In this document: in pieces, positions 41,370-51,857 of the stretch
How positions within the stretch are numbered: the first letter of the stretch is position 1
Layout: every line of letters begins with the position of its first letter
Origin: UBA11986 sp031402435
GTDB lineage: Bacteria > Bacteroidota > Ignavibacteria > UBA10030 > UBA6906
Direction: 5' to 3'
Assembly: GCA_031402435.1 (NCBI GenBank)
Contig: JANNSJ010000015.1
Location: 124,001 to 188,000 of the forward strand
Length of the DNA: 64,000 nt
The notes under the pieces: generated by a model
Database searches by the model: none
What the model was told of the DNA's origin: nothing
The model's input: the letters and a program-made list of their open reading frames with translations, nothing else
Made by a program: the position numbers and the translations under genes

Positions 41370-44300
41370 ATGTCACAGTTTGTACATCTACACAATCATT
41401 CCCATTACAGCCTTCTCGACGGTGCCTGCCGCATTGATGATCTGATTGGGGCTGCTGTGGAAAACAAGATGCCCGCTGTCGCTTTAACTGACCATGGCGT
41501 CATGTTTGGAGCCATTGAATTCTACAAGAAGGCTGAGAAGGCCGGCATCAAGCCGATTATCGGCATGGAAGCCTACATCGTTACGAAGGGAAGCCGCTTC
41601 GAAAAGTCTACTCAGCCCACTGAATCCGGTGGCAAGCGCTCTGCTTACCACCACATGGTTCTTCTTGCCAAGGATGAGCAAGGATATAAGAACCTTATCA
41701 AGCTCTGCACAATCGGCCACGTCGATGGGTTCTACTACAAACCAAGAATTGATACAGAAGTGCTCCGGCAGTACCGTGAAGGATTGGTGGCGACTTCTGC
41801 CTGCGCTGGCGGGGTGGTTTCTGCTCATCTCATTGCGGGCAGGGATGCTGAGGCATACGAGGCGGCGCAAATCTACAAGGATATCTTTGGCGAAGACTTT
41901 TACATTGAGATTCAGAATCATGGACTGGAAGCCGAAGCAGTGGTCCGGGCAAAAGCGCCCAAGCTTGCAAAGGATCTTGGACTGAAGCTGATTTGCACGA
42001 ACGACATCCATTATCTCAAGCACGAACACGCGATCGCACATAACATCATGCTGCTGATCCCTGATTCGAGCAGTACAAACACTCCCGACTATACCCAGCT
42101 TCGTTATAAGACAGATCAGGTTTACTTCAAGTCTACCAAGGAGATGCTTGACCTCTTCAAGGATTTTCCCGAGGCCATTGCGTCAACGCTGGAGGTTGCG
42201 GAGAAGTGCAATCTGAAGTTGAACCTCAAAAAGAATTTCATGCCGGACTTTCCGATCCCGAAGGAAGCCGGTGTGAGTACGCTTGATGAATACTTTGACA
42301 AGTTGAGCCGTCAGGGATTTCAGAAGCGATATCCAAAGCCATCTCCTGATCTCCAGGCGAGGTTGGAGCACGAGCTGAACGTAATCAAGAAAATGGGGTA
42401 TGCGGGATATTTCCTGATTGTGGCTGATTTTATCTCTGCCGCGCGAGCGATGGGCGTTGCCGTTGGTCCCGGACGAGGAAGCGCTGCAGGTAGTGTTGTT
42501 TCGTATGCTCTTGGTATCACAAACGTCGATCCCATCAAGTACGATTTGCTTTTCGAGCGGTTCCTCAACCCTGATCGTGTGAGCATGCCTGATATTGACA
42601 TTGACTTCTCCGACACGAAGCGCGATAAGGTCATCCAATACGTGCGTGAGAAGTATGGACAGGATTCCGTCTCTCAGATCATCACGTTCGGTACGTTGTC
42701 ATCCCGCGCAGTGTTGAAGGATGTCGGTCGCGTGTTGGGCATCCCGCTGAGTACGATCGACTCAATCACGAAAGCAATTCCAGTGGAGCAAGGGAAAGTG
42801 CGCCCTCTTGCCGATGCTCTTGAAACGCTTCCCGACTTAAAGTGGGTCAAGGAAAGTAACGATCCGAAGATCAAAACACTGATTGAGGCGTCGCTGGTAC
42901 TGGAGGGAATGAACCGCGGTGCAGGCATGCATGCTGCGGGAGTTGTTATTGCACCCGGCAACATCAGCGACTTCGTGCCGCTGTACAAAACTCCGAACAC
43001 GGAGATGATGACGCAGTACAATATGAAGGATCTTGAGACGGCGGGTCTGCTTAAGATGGACTTCCTCGGACTGCGAACGCTCTCGGTACTCGAGAATGCT
43101 CTCCTCTTGATCAAGCAGAAGCACGGAGTTGAAGTTGATCTTGATGCGCTGCCGGAGGATGATGCGAAAACGTTCGAACTGTTCGCCCGCGGTGATACGG
43201 TAGGCGTGTTCCAGTTTGAAAGCTCCGGCATGCGTGACTGGCTCACGAAGCTTAAACCGACATCAATCAGCGATCTGGTTGCAATGAACGCTTTGTATCG
43301 TCCCGGCCCGATGGAAATGATCGGTGACTTCATTGCACGTAAACACGGACTGCAGAAGATCAACTACGACCACCCGAAACTCGAAGGCGTGCTGAAGGAA
43401 ACGTACGGCGTTATCGTGTATCAGGAACAGGTGATGAAGATTGCAAGTGAGATTGCCGGCTTTACACTCGCCAAAGCCGACCTGATGCGCCGTGCCATGG
43501 GGAAGAAGGACAAGAACCTCATGGCCGAGTTGAAGGAAGAGTTCGTGAAGGGCGCTGTGGAGAAGGAGACAGCGAAAAAGACCGCTGGCGAAATCTTCGA
43601 CTTGATTGAGAAGTTCGCATCGTACGGGTTCAACAAGTCGCATAGCGTTGCCTATTCCGTTGTTGCGTACCAAACCGCATACCTCAAGGCGCATTACCAG
43701 GCGGAGTTCATGGCTGCAACACTCTCCTCCGAAATTGGCAATACGGATCGTATCGTAAAGCTGATTGATGACTGCCGGAAGCTGAACATCAAAGTGTTGC
43801 CCCCGGACGTGAACGAGAGTGGTAACGACTTCAACGTTGTGAATGGCGATATCCGCTTCGGTCTTTGCGCAATCCGTAACGTGGGCGAGAGTGCAATCGA
43901 TTCCGTGATCAAGACGAGGTTGGAAGAGGGATCGTTCAAGAATGTGTTTGATTTCTGCAAGCGTGTCGACTTACGGCTCGTGAACAAGAAGTGTCTCGAA
44001 AGTCTTGTCCAGTCCGGTGCATTTGATGGATTCGGAATTCATCGTGCGCAGTTGTTCGAGAACATCGAACGTGCAATAACGTTTGGCTCAACCTATCAGA
44101 CCCAGTCAATGAGCGGCCAGTCGGCATTATTCGATGACTTCAGCAAGCAAAGTCAGACCGTCAGCTATCCCCAGTTGAACGAAGCCAAAGCATGGACGGA
44201 AAGCGAGAAACTGACGCGGGAGAAGGCGATGCTCGGATTTTATGTTTCCGGCCACCCGCTGCTCAAGTTTGAGCATGAGATTAACGAGTTTGCCAATGTG

Positions 44301-44828
44301 CATTTCGGCGATGTGAACGGATTCAAGAATGGAAGTACTGTGAAGGCATGCGGCATTGTCAGTGCAGTGAAGAAGAAAATCGACAAGCGCGGCAACACGA
44401 TGGCATTCATTGACATTGAGGACTTCAGCGGCAAGGCAGAGTGCATTGTCTTCTCCGATGCGTTCGCGAAGTACCAGCAGTTCCTTCAGCCGGATGCGAT
44501 GGTGATGGTCTCCGGCAAAGGAGAGGTAAACGGTGAACTTCTCAAGATCCTTGTGAATGATGTTGACCCGATGGAAAAAGTGAGAGAGAAGTTCACAAAG
44601 AGTATTATCCTCTCCATCAACCTAAACGATGTTCAGGAACATGCCATCGCCGAGTTGCGTGTATTGATGGAAAAGAGCAAAGGGAACTGCTCATGCTATT
44701 TTAATGTTGTTCAAGCAGGAGCCAACAAGATATATCATACGAGAAAGTTTTCCATCGAGCCCTCTGATGCATTTGTCGGTGAGGCCACGCGGATTCTCGG
44801 GCCGCACAGCGTCAGGTTCTCGGCTTGA
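41370..44828 (+). CDS. dnaE: DNA polymerase III subunit alpha
   Basis: The 1152-residue product is read from ATG 41370 (MSQFVHLHNHSHYSLLDGACRI). Order: PHP domain with HLHNHSHYSLLDG; palm with PGRGSAAGS and the catalytic aspartates in MPDIDIDFSD (near residue 410); fingers; KADLMRRAMGKK and YGFNKSHSVAYSVVAYQTAYLKAHY; a helix-hairpin-helix; and an OB-fold (MAFIDIEDFSGKAECIVFSDAF). It is the replicative polymerase core. The length matches the E. coli-type DnaE. trxA follows after 85 bp. Confidence 0.95.
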   Translation: MSQFVHLHNHSHYSLLDGACRIDDLIGAAVENKMPAVALTDHGVMFGAIEFYKKAEKAGIKPIIGMEAYIVTKGSRFEKSTQPTESGGKRSAYHHMVLLAKDEQGYKNLIKLCTIGHVDGFYYKPRIDTEVLRQYREGLVATSACAGGVVSAHLIAGRDAEAYEAAQIYKDIFGEDFYIEIQNHGLEAEAVVRAKAPKLAKDLGLKLICTNDIHYLKHEHAIAHNIMLLIPDSSSTNTPDYTQLRYKTDQVYFKSTKEMLDLFKDFPEAIASTLEVAEKCNLKLNLKKNFMPDFPIPKEAGVSTLDEYFDKLSRQGFQKRYPKPSPDLQARLEHELNVIKKMGYAGYFLIVADFISAARAMGVAVGPGRGSAAGSVVSYALGITNVDPIKYDLLFERFLNPDRVSMPDIDIDFSDTKRDKVIQYVREKYGQDSVSQIITFGTLSSRAVLKDVGRVLGIPLSTIDSITKAIPVEQGKVRPLADALETLPDLKWVKESNDPKIKTLIEASLVLEGMNRGAGMHAAGVVIAPGNISDFVPLYKTPNTEMMTQYNMKDLETAGLLKMDFLGLRTLSVLENALLLIKQKHGVEVDLDALPEDDAKTFELFARGDTVGVFQFESSGMRDWLTKLKPTSISDLVAMNALYRPGPMEMIGDFIARKHGLQKINYDHPKLEGVLKETYGVIVYQEQVMKIASEIAGFTLAKADLMRRAMGKKDKNLMAELKEEFVKGAVEKETAKKTAGEIFDLIEKFASYGFNKSHSVAYSVVAYQTAYLKAHYQAEFMAATLSSEIGNTDRIVKLIDDCRKLNIKVLPPDVNESGNDFNVVNGDIRFGLCAIRNVGESAIDSVIKTRLEEGSFKNVFDFCKRVDLRLVNKKCLESLVQSGAFDGFGIHRAQLFENIERAITFGSTYQTQSMSGQSALFDDFSKQSQTVSYPQLNEAKAWTESEKLTREKAMLGFYVSGHPLLKFEHEINEFANVHFGDVNGFKNGSTVKACGIVSAVKKKIDKRGNTMAFIDIEDFSGKAECIVFSDAFAKYQQFLQPDAMVMVSGKGEVNGELLKILVNDVDPMEKVREKFTKSIILSINLNDVQEHAIAELRVLMEKSKGNCSCYFNVVQAGANKIYHTRKFSIEPSDAFVGEATRILGPHSVRFSA

Positions 44829-44913
44829 ATCGAAGGCTCAACACAAGTCACCATGACCCCAAGCAACACCATCGCGTCGTGGTGACGTTTTAATGAAACC
44901 CTAAGGAGGAGCA

Positions 44914-45243
44914 GTGAAACCAATCGAACTTACTGATGCAAATTTTGAACAGGAAGTGCTCAAGTCTGACAGCCCCGTGCTTATTGATTTCTGGGCGGTC
45001 TGGTGCGGACCGTGCAAGATGATCGGCCCTGTTGTGGAGGAGATTGCCAACGAGTACGAAGGCAAACTGAAGGTTGGAAAACTCGACGTCGATAAGAATC
45101 CGGAAGTGTCCATGAAATTCGGGATTCGCAGCATTCCCACGTTGATGGTTTTCAAAGGCGGGAAAGTTGTCGAGCAGATCATCGGCGCTGTGCCGAAGAA
45201 GAACCTGGTCGACAAAGTTCTTCCACACATTTCAGTGAACTAG
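44914..45243 (+). CDS. trxA: Thioredoxin
   Basis: A 109-residue thioredoxin with FWAVWCGPCKMIGP (redox pair C31/C34), the buried FWA, the cis-Pro loop IRSIPTLMVFKGGK, and C-terminal VDKVLPHI. The start is GTG 44914 behind AAGGAGGA at 44903-44910. It would reduce cytoplasmic disulfides. A terminator follows directly. Confidence 0.96.
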   Translation: MKPIELTDANFEQEVLKSDSPVLIDFWAVWCGPCKMIGPVVEEIANEYEGKLKVGKLDVDKNPEVSMKFGIRSIPTLMVFKGGKVVEQIIGAVPKKNLVDKVLPHISVN

Positions 45244-45268
45244 CTTCTCAGTTGTTTAGTAGCAGGAT

Positions 45269-45297
45269 GCCCGGTCTTTAACAAGGCCGGGCTTTTG
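45269..45297 (+). terminator. Intrinsic terminator after trxA
   Basis: Stem GCCCGGTCTT / AAGGCCGGGC (one mismatch) with a 4-nt loop, followed by TTTTG. It separates trxA from the alpha-2-macroglobulin gene. Confidence 0.8.
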
Positions 45298-45396
45298 TAT
45301 TTGTATCCGCCTGTTTGCAACTCGTATTTGTTTTCGATATTTTTGCAGTCACAAGTTCATTTCATCTCCTTCTTCATTCAATTCCCCGGAGCTTTC

Positions 45397-48300
45397 ATGC
45401 GGCTGTCGATATTCGTCGGTATTAGCACAGTCCTCTTGACCTTCCCATCATACTCCCAAAAATCCACATCACTTCAAATTGTTGTTGGTTCGCCCAAAGG
45501 CGAGATGGCAACGATCGATCAAGCCCAAACAATCTTTGTTTCCTTCAATGAAGCAATGGTACCGTTGAAGGAGATTCCGGCAGATGAAGACGAGGGACCG
45601 ATGACCGTCGAGCCGAAGATCAAGGGCAAATACCGCTGGATGGGAACAAGAACGCTGGCATTTATTCCCACAGATACGCTTCCGTTTTCAACGAAGTACA
45701 CAGTCACCATTCCCGTGGGCACGAAATCCGTTGCCGGACATTCGCTAAGCAAGGAATATCGCTGGCAGTTCGAGACACCCCGGCCAAAAGTGCTCTCTAC
45801 CGATCCGTCCAATGAGCAACGATTCGTTGAGTTGGATCATTCGATCAGGATCCGGTTTAATCAACGGGTGAACCCGGAGATGGCGTCAAAGTTCATCTCG
45901 ATTGAAGAACGGTCAAGCAGCAGTATGAACTATCCGGCGTTCACTTCACGCTGGCCAACTGAAGAGGAAGAGAAGCCTTCGAATGATACAAGACGATGGC
46001 AGCCGGGAAGTCAGTTGCCGCGTGAATACACCATTGTCCTTACTCCAACAGAGCCTCTCAGGAGAGGAACAGTATATACGATTCGCTGCAAGAAGGATCT
46101 TCCCGGCGCTCAGGGAATGTTGGGAATGAACAATGAATTCACTTCTTCATTCTCTACGTTCAATGAACTGAAGTTCGTAAGGGTGAAGAATGACGACCAA
46201 TTCAATCCCGCCCAGTCGCTTGTTCTTGTATTTACGAATCCGGTTGCTGTCAAAGAAGTTGCAAAACTTCTCGTGTTCGATCCTCCTCTCGCTGTGAATT
46301 ATGATCAGTTCGGTTGGGACTATCAGGGCGAAGAGGTTGCAATTCAATTGCCGCTTCTTCCTGAAAAGAAATACACGGGCACTATCAAGGCTGGCCTGAA
46401 GGATCGCTTCGGCAACGAGATAAAAACGGATACGAAGTTCGCCTTCCGTACTGGATCTTTTGCCTCGTACGTCAGGATGACGACGGGTCCAGGTGTGCTT
46501 GAAGCGTATGAGTCGCATCGCTATCCGATCTCGTTCATGAACATCGACTCAGTGCATTTAAAAATGGGGAGGATATCACCCGACAGAATCGTGCCGCTCA
46601 TGCGCAGGATGGACTTCTCGTACTACGAACAGCTCGCTCAAGAAGCCGGCATTCTCGAAGATGTTGATACGAAGAGTGAACATCAATCTGAATTTTCCAT
46701 CTCTAAGATGTGGCATATCGGCGGAGCAAGAAATAAGCAAACAGTAAAGCCAATCGAGCTTGATGACGTACTGGGTAGCTCCTCGCTTGGAGTTGCTCTT
46801 GTGCAGGTTGATAACCGTCGTCCCGATCCCAATCACAGGTTCTACAAAGCCGTCGTTCAGGTAACGAACCTTGGAATCACTGCCAAGTTCTCCCCGGGCT
46901 CAACGCTTGTCTGGATAACACATCTCAAGGATGCATCACCAGTTGGAGACGCAAATATTGAGCTGCGCAGCGATTCGAACGAAGTCGTATGGAAGGGAAC
47001 AACGGACGCCAAGGGCCTTGCCAAAGGTCCCGGATGGGAATCGGTTGGCTTGCGTTCGGACGATGAATGGAGACAGCCGCGCATTTGGGTGATCGTGAAG
47101 AGTGATGATGATGTTGCATTCTCAAGCTCCGATTGGCAGCAAGGCATTGAGCCGTGGCAGTTCGGCATTGCGCAGGACTGGAATCCCAAGCTTGAGCCGA
47201 TGCAATCCTCACTGATGACTGACCGCGGATTGTACAAGGCAGGCGAACAAGTCGAGATCAAAGGCGTCGTACGGGTGAGAAAAGATGGAATCTGGAAGAT
47301 TCCGCCCAAGAATGTTCTGAAACTCACCGTACGCAACCCGCGGAACGAAGAGATTTCTGTCTTGACGCCAAAGCTCTCACCATTTGGTTCCTTTGCAGCA
47401 AGTGTGCCGCTCACATCCAGCGCGCCGCTCGGATATTATTCGATGACGTTATCATTGAGCGAGATGGTAAAGGGAAAGGAAACATGGAGAGACATCGGGA
47501 GCGAATCGTTTCGCGTTGAGGCATTTCGTGCCGCTGAGTTCGAAGTGACTGCCCGCAGTGAAGAAAAAAGGTACATCGTCGGCGATACGTTCAAGGGTTA
47601 TCTGAATGCGAGGTTTCTCTTTGGAGCGGCATTAAGCAATGAGCAGATATCGTGGCGCGTGTCTGTAACAAATACATCGTGGCAGCCTGAAGGGTTCGAG
47701 GGATATTACTTTGGTCCGATGCCCTGGCTTTCGAGATACACTGGTCGGAATAACTACAGAGTTCTTGTTAGCAAGCAGGAGAAATTGGATGACAAGGGTG
47801 GAATCCAGGTCTCTGCCGATCTGAAGGTTGGTGAGGTTACCGGGACTGCATCACTGTTGTTTGAAGGCGATGTCACATCTCCCACGCGCCAGCAGATTTC
47901 GGGAAGAACGTCGGCTATAGTCCATGGCAGTGAATTCTACATTGGTGTTGCGCCATCAACCACATTCCTTCAGACAGATTCCACGCTGAAGTATAAACTC
48001 ATAACCGTCACGCATGAAGGAAAGAATGTTTTCGATGCACAACTCTCCGTGAAAATTCTTCAGCGTATCTGGCGCTCTGTCCGGAAGGCCGAATCAGGTG
48101 GAAGGTATGCATGGGTTTCGGAGGAAGACAATGTTGTCGTTGACTCATCTGTTGTGAAGACTGGCGAAAAGCCAATTGAGCTATCGTTCAAAACCAAACA
48201 GGCAGGCTTTTACTTCATCGAAGTACAAGGCAACGATAAGCGGGGCAACCTGGTTCTGACACACGCGTACTTCTACGTCAGTGGATCAGGCTACGTTCCA

Positions 48301-51069
48301 TGGGAACGCAGTAATGATGACAAGATTGAGCTTGTGGCAAACAAGACGAACTTCGCTCCCGGTGATGTTGCAAACATTCTCGTGAAGTCACCGTACGAAC
48401 GGTCCATCGCTCTCATATCCATTGAGCGTGAAGGGATTATTCAACATTACACCACAACGCTTGTTGGCAGCGCTCCGCAAATCAACATTCCGATTCTTAA
48501 GGACTATCTCCCCAACGTGTATGTTTCCGTGGTGTTGCTCCAGGGAAGAAATGCCGATGCCGGGAAGACCAAAGAGTCTGATGTTGGACGTCCATCATTC
48601 AAAGTCGGGTACGTGAAGCTCTCCGTGAGTCCAAAAGAGAAGGAACTGAAACTCACGGCAAGCACAGACCGGAAAGATTACCGACCCGGCGATACGGTGG
48701 AAGTAATTCTGAATGTGAAAGACGCATCGGGCAAAGGAGTTTCCTCTGAAGTAACCCTCAGCGTTGCTGATCTCGGCGTGTTGAACCTGACAGGATATCG
48801 ACTGCCGAGGTTGTTCAATGAATTCTATGCCGAGCGACCGCTTGCCGTGAAGACGACAGAGACTCGCATGCATTTAGTTGAGCAGAGAGAGTATGGAGAG
48901 AAAGGTGAGGATGAAGGCGGTGGCGGCGCAAATGAAAAGATGATGGCGGGAGTCGATGCCGAAGGTATCCGAAAAGATTTCAGAGCTTCTGCATATTGGA
49001 ACCCATCGATCCTTACTGACTCAAAAGGTGAGGCACATGTACGGTTCAAGCTCCCTGACAATCTTACATCGTTCGAGGTTATGGCCATTGCGCACACGCT
49101 CAATGCTGAGTTTGGCTATGCCGAAGAGAACTTCACAGTAAGCAAGCCCTTGCTGTTGCAGCCATCATTCCCGAGGTTTGCCCGCGTTGGAGATTCGTTT
49201 GAAGGCGGAGTGATGCTCATGAACTACTCCGGGAAAGAGAAGCGAGTGAATCTTACGATGCGTGTGAGTGGTGTGAAGGGAATGGGTGATTCATCATTTC
49301 TTGTGTTGAAACCGGGGGAAGCTCGCGAAGTGCGAAACAAGTACGCTGCCGATCGCGTTGGACGGGCAACGTTCGTCTTCAAGGCAAAAACTGATGACGA
49401 TGCAGATGGATTACAATGGACAATCCCCATCAATGTGCCGCGGACGCGTGAATCAGTGGCGTTGTACGAGTCAACTATAGACAGTCTGACCAGAGAAAAA
49501 CTCGTCGCTCCCCAAAACATGTTTACTGAACTTGGCGGCGTTGAGTATACGGCGGCATCCACAGCGATGGTCGGACTCTCAGGAGGTATCTCATATCTCT
49601 TCGGTTATCCTTACGGATGCCTTGAGCAACGCCTATCGGCAGTTCTTCCAATTATCCTTGCAAAGGACCTCGTCGAGGCGTTCAAACTCGACGTATACAA
49701 AGATAAGGATTACAAGCAGGTTGTCGAGAAAACGTTGGATGAGATTCCTGCATTCCAGAAATGGAACGGTGGTTATTCATACTGGAAAAATGTTGATGAG
49801 ACATGGCCGTATGTTTCCGCATATGCTGTGTATACCCTTGTGCAGGCGAAGCGAGCAGGTTTCCGCGTGAACGAAGGGCAGCTCACGTTGGGAATGGACT
49901 ATTTGCGGCGTGTGCTCGATGGAAGTGAACCTTGCAAATATTACGGCGAGTATGCCTGGCGTTCTACACGGGCTCTTATTCTCTATACGTTTGCATTGGC
50001 CGGCAAACCGGATCATGGATCGATGGAGAAACTGTATGGTGAACGAGGTAAGCTTCCTTTGTTTGCCAGAGCGTATTTACTTCGCGCACTCTTCGTCGCC
50101 AAGGGCAATGGGAAGATGATTTTAGAACTTGCCCGCGACCTCACGAACCAGGCGAAGATTGCTCCCACTTCGGCTCATTTTGAAGAGCGTGATGACCAAG
50201 GCCTCGATTGGATATTCGATTCCAATACTCGTACAACTGCGCTCGCCATGCAGGCGCTTGTCGAGACACAACCGGAGAATCCGCTCATCCCAAAAACAGT
50301 CAAATGGCTGTTGGAGAAACGTGAGCAAGGGCGATGGAGGACCACGCAGGAAAATCTCTATGTGGTTGATGCCTTGGCGACATACTTCAAAACGTATGAA
50401 AAGGATGAGCCGCATTTCCGCGCGCAGATTGATCTCGCCGGCAAGACTGTCTTGCAAGAGATGTTTGAAGGGAGGAGTTTCAAGGTTGTAACCGCCCGTC
50501 AATCGTGGACTGATCTGGAGGCAGGAAAGGAATATCCTGTTGATGTAAAGAAGGCAGGAGCTGGACGATTGTACTACGGCGTGCGCATGAACTTCTATCC
50601 CAAGGCCGCTGCTATTGCGAAAGAGGAAGGCTTCAGCATTATCAAGACTGTCGAGCCGGTGAATGGCGGAGCAATGAAAAATGGAGGCTTTGCTGCAGGC
50701 TCAATGGTTCGCGTTACTCTTTCAGTTGTCACTAATCAGGAGAGACACTTCGTTGTTGTTGATGATCCACTACCCGCGGGATTTGAAGCTGTGAACAGTT
50801 CATTCATCACAACAGCAAGTAACGTCGACGAGTACACGCAGCAACAGGGAAGAGATTGGTGGGAATTCAACCCGTTCAACCACACAGAAATGAAGGATGA
50901 CCGTGTGTTATTATTTGGGGATTACCTTCCTGCAGGTGTTCACTCATTCACATATCTGGCGCGGGCGACATCGTTCGGTACGTTCCAGATGCCATCCACG
51001 AGAGTCGAAGGAATGTACGAACCGGAAGTGTTTGGACAAACCGGGGGAAGGATCATCACAATCAAGTAG
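45397..51069 (+). CDS. Bacterial alpha-2-macroglobulin, thioester type
   Basis: The 1890-residue product is read from ATG 45397 behind GGAG, with a signal peptide (MRLSIFVGISTVLLTFPSYSQ) cleaved by signal peptidase I rather than a lipobox. MG-type beta domains make up the first half (for example TDRGLYKAGEQVEIKGVVR). A central bait-like region carries a Glu/Gly-rich stretch (YGEKGEDEGGGGANEKMMAG). The thioester domain has PYGCLEQR (Cys1408-Leu-Glu-Gln) and the C-terminal TED/CUB-like part follows. The family traps proteases covalently and protects the envelope during protein turnover. Such genes usually neighbour pbpC, which indeed lies 1.8 kb downstream, separated by three minus-strand genes. 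Confidence 0.92.
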   Translation: MRLSIFVGISTVLLTFPSYSQKSTSLQIVVGSPKGEMATIDQAQTIFVSFNEAMVPLKEIPADEDEGPMTVEPKIKGKYRWMGTRTLAFIPTDTLPFSTKYTVTIPVGTKSVAGHSLSKEYRWQFETPRPKVLSTDPSNEQRFVELDHSIRIRFNQRVNPEMASKFISIEERSSSSMNYPAFTSRWPTEEEEKPSNDTRRWQPGSQLPREYTIVLTPTEPLRRGTVYTIRCKKDLPGAQGMLGMNNEFTSSFSTFNELKFVRVKNDDQFNPAQSLVLVFTNPVAVKEVAKLLVFDPPLAVNYDQFGWDYQGEEVAIQLPLLPEKKYTGTIKAGLKDRFGNEIKTDTKFAFRTGSFASYVRMTTGPGVLEAYESHRYPISFMNIDSVHLKMGRISPDRIVPLMRRMDFSYYEQLAQEAGILEDVDTKSEHQSEFSISKMWHIGGARNKQTVKPIELDDVLGSSSLGVALVQVDNRRPDPNHRFYKAVVQVTNLGITAKFSPGSTLVWITHLKDASPVGDANIELRSDSNEVVWKGTTDAKGLAKGPGWESVGLRSDDEWRQPRIWVIVKSDDDVAFSSSDWQQGIEPWQFGIAQDWNPKLEPMQSSLMTDRGLYKAGEQVEIKGVVRVRKDGIWKIPPKNVLKLTVRNPRNEEISVLTPKLSPFGSFAASVPLTSSAPLGYYSMTLSLSEMVKGKETWRDIGSESFRVEAFRAAEFEVTARSEEKRYIVGDTFKGYLNARFLFGAALSNEQISWRVSVTNTSWQPEGFEGYYFGPMPWLSRYTGRNNYRVLVSKQEKLDDKGGIQVSADLKVGEVTGTASLLFEGDVTSPTRQQISGRTSAIVHGSEFYIGVAPSTTFLQTDSTLKYKLITVTHEGKNVFDAQLSVKILQRIWRSVRKAESGGRYAWVSEEDNVVVDSSVVKTGEKPIELSFKTKQAGFYFIEVQGNDKRGNLVLTHAYFYVSGSGYVPWERSNDDKIELVANKTNFAPGDVANILVKSPYERSIALISIEREGIIQHYTTTLVGSAPQINIPILKDYLPNVYVSVVLLQGRNADAGKTKESDVGRPSFKVGYVKLSVSPKEKELKLTASTDRKDYRPGDTVEVILNVKDASGKGVSSEVTLSVADLGVLNLTGYRLPRLFNEFYAERPLAVKTTETRMHLVEQREYGEKGEDEGGGGANEKMMAGVDAEGIRKDFRASAYWNPSILTDSKGEAHVRFKLPDNLTSFEVMAIAHTLNAEFGYAEENFTVSKPLLLQPSFPRFARVGDSFEGGVMLMNYSGKEKRVNLTMRVSGVKGMGDSSFLVLKPGEAREVRNKYAADRVGRATFVFKAKTDDDADGLQWTIPINVPRTRESVALYESTIDSLTREKLVAPQNMFTELGGVEYTAASTAMVGLSGGISYLFGYPYGCLEQRLSAVLPIILAKDLVEAFKLDVYKDKDYKQVVEKTLDEIPAFQKWNGGYSYWKNVDETWPYVSAYAVYTLVQAKRAGFRVNEGQLTLGMDYLRRVLDGSEPCKYYGEYAWRSTRALILYTFALAGKPDHGSMEKLYGERGKLPLFARAYLLRALFVAKGNGKMILELARDLTNQAKIAPTSAHFEERDDQGLDWIFDSNTRTTALAMQALVETQPENPLIPKTVKWLLEKREQGRWRTTQENLYVVDALATYFKTYEKDEPHFRAQIDLAGKTVLQEMFEGRSFKVVTARQSWTDLEAGKEYPVDVKKAGAGRLYYGVRMNFYPKAAAIAKEEGFSIIKTVEPVNGGAMKNGGFAAGSMVRVTLSVVTNQERHFVVVDDPLPAGFEAVNSSFITTASNVDEYTQQQGRDWWEFNPFNHTEMKDDRVLLFGDYLPAGVHSFTYLARATSFGTFQMPSTRVEGMYEPEVFGQTGGRIITIK

Positions 51070-51071
51070 AG

Positions 51072-51857
51072 TTACTTTGGTGATGTGGCTACGTCCACTT
51101 CTGAAGAAGGAACATTCCGGAACGAGGCCACCTGATCGACAATCATCTGGCGCACTCTCGCCGTCAGGGCGATGGCATCATCTTTTGTCAAGCCTGCGGT
51201 ATCCACTTCGGGCAATACGCGGACTTGCACATCCGAGGGCTTCCCGAACTTCCAGCTCTTCTTGGGCAGGCAATTGAATGAGCCTTCCACTGCCACGGGA
51301 AGTATCGGTACCTGCGCCTTGATCGCAAGATGAAACGCACCTTCATTGAATCGCCCGACGCGCCCATCGGGAGAGCGGGTTCCCTCCGGGAAAAAAATAA
51401 CTGAACACTTCTGATCGAGATATCGCATTGCGGTCAGCAGCATTTTTGCTCCGCTTCGCCTGTCACTCCTGTCCACGGGAATATCACCCGCGAGTTTCAT
51501 CATCCATCCGATAAATGGAAGTGAGAAGAGTTCCTTCTTGCCGATCCATTTCATTTCCCATGGAAGATGGGAGAGGATGGGAATATCGGCGTGAGACTGG
51601 TGATTGCTCACGACGACATACGGTCGTCGGGGATTCTCGATTTCGTGATCGGAGAGATGAATGCGCCACGATGGATTCACCCGTGTCATTGCCACGCCGA
51701 GCCGCCGGAACCACCGGCCCGTTCGGTAGTGTACCGGGTCGTGGTCAAACAGCCTGATCAGCGCAAGTAAGGGAACCCAGAGGATGATAAGGGCAATGAC
51801 TGCGAACCAAACCCAGAGCGAACGGAGTGACGAGAGCATCGGGCTACCTGCTGTCAT
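51072..51857 (-). CDS. 1-acyl-sn-glycerol-3-phosphate acyltransferase-like (PlsC family)
   Basis: The 261-residue product has one N-terminal membrane helix (VWFAVIALIILWVPLLALI), the acyltransferase block I VSNHQSHAD (His86, Asp91) and block III FFPEGTRSPDG. It would acylate lysophosphatidate or another glycerolipid acceptor on the inner membrane. Its 5' end overlaps the GNAT gene by 14 nt on the same strand, and its stop lies 2 nt from the macroglobulin stop on the opposite strand. Confidence 0.88.
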   Translation of the reverse strand: MTAGSPMLSSLRSLWVWFAVIALIILWVPLLALIRLFDHDPVHYRTGRWFRRLGVAMTRVNPSWRIHLSDHEIENPRRPYVVVSNHQSHADIPILSHLPWEMKWIGKKELFSLPFIGWMMKLAGDIPVDRSDRRSGAKMLLTAMRYLDQKCSVIFFPEGTRSPDGRVGRFNEGAFHLAIKAQVPILPVAVEGSFNCLPKKSWKFGKPSDVQVRVLPEVDTAGLTKDDAIALTARVRQMIVDQVASFRNVPSSEVDVATSPK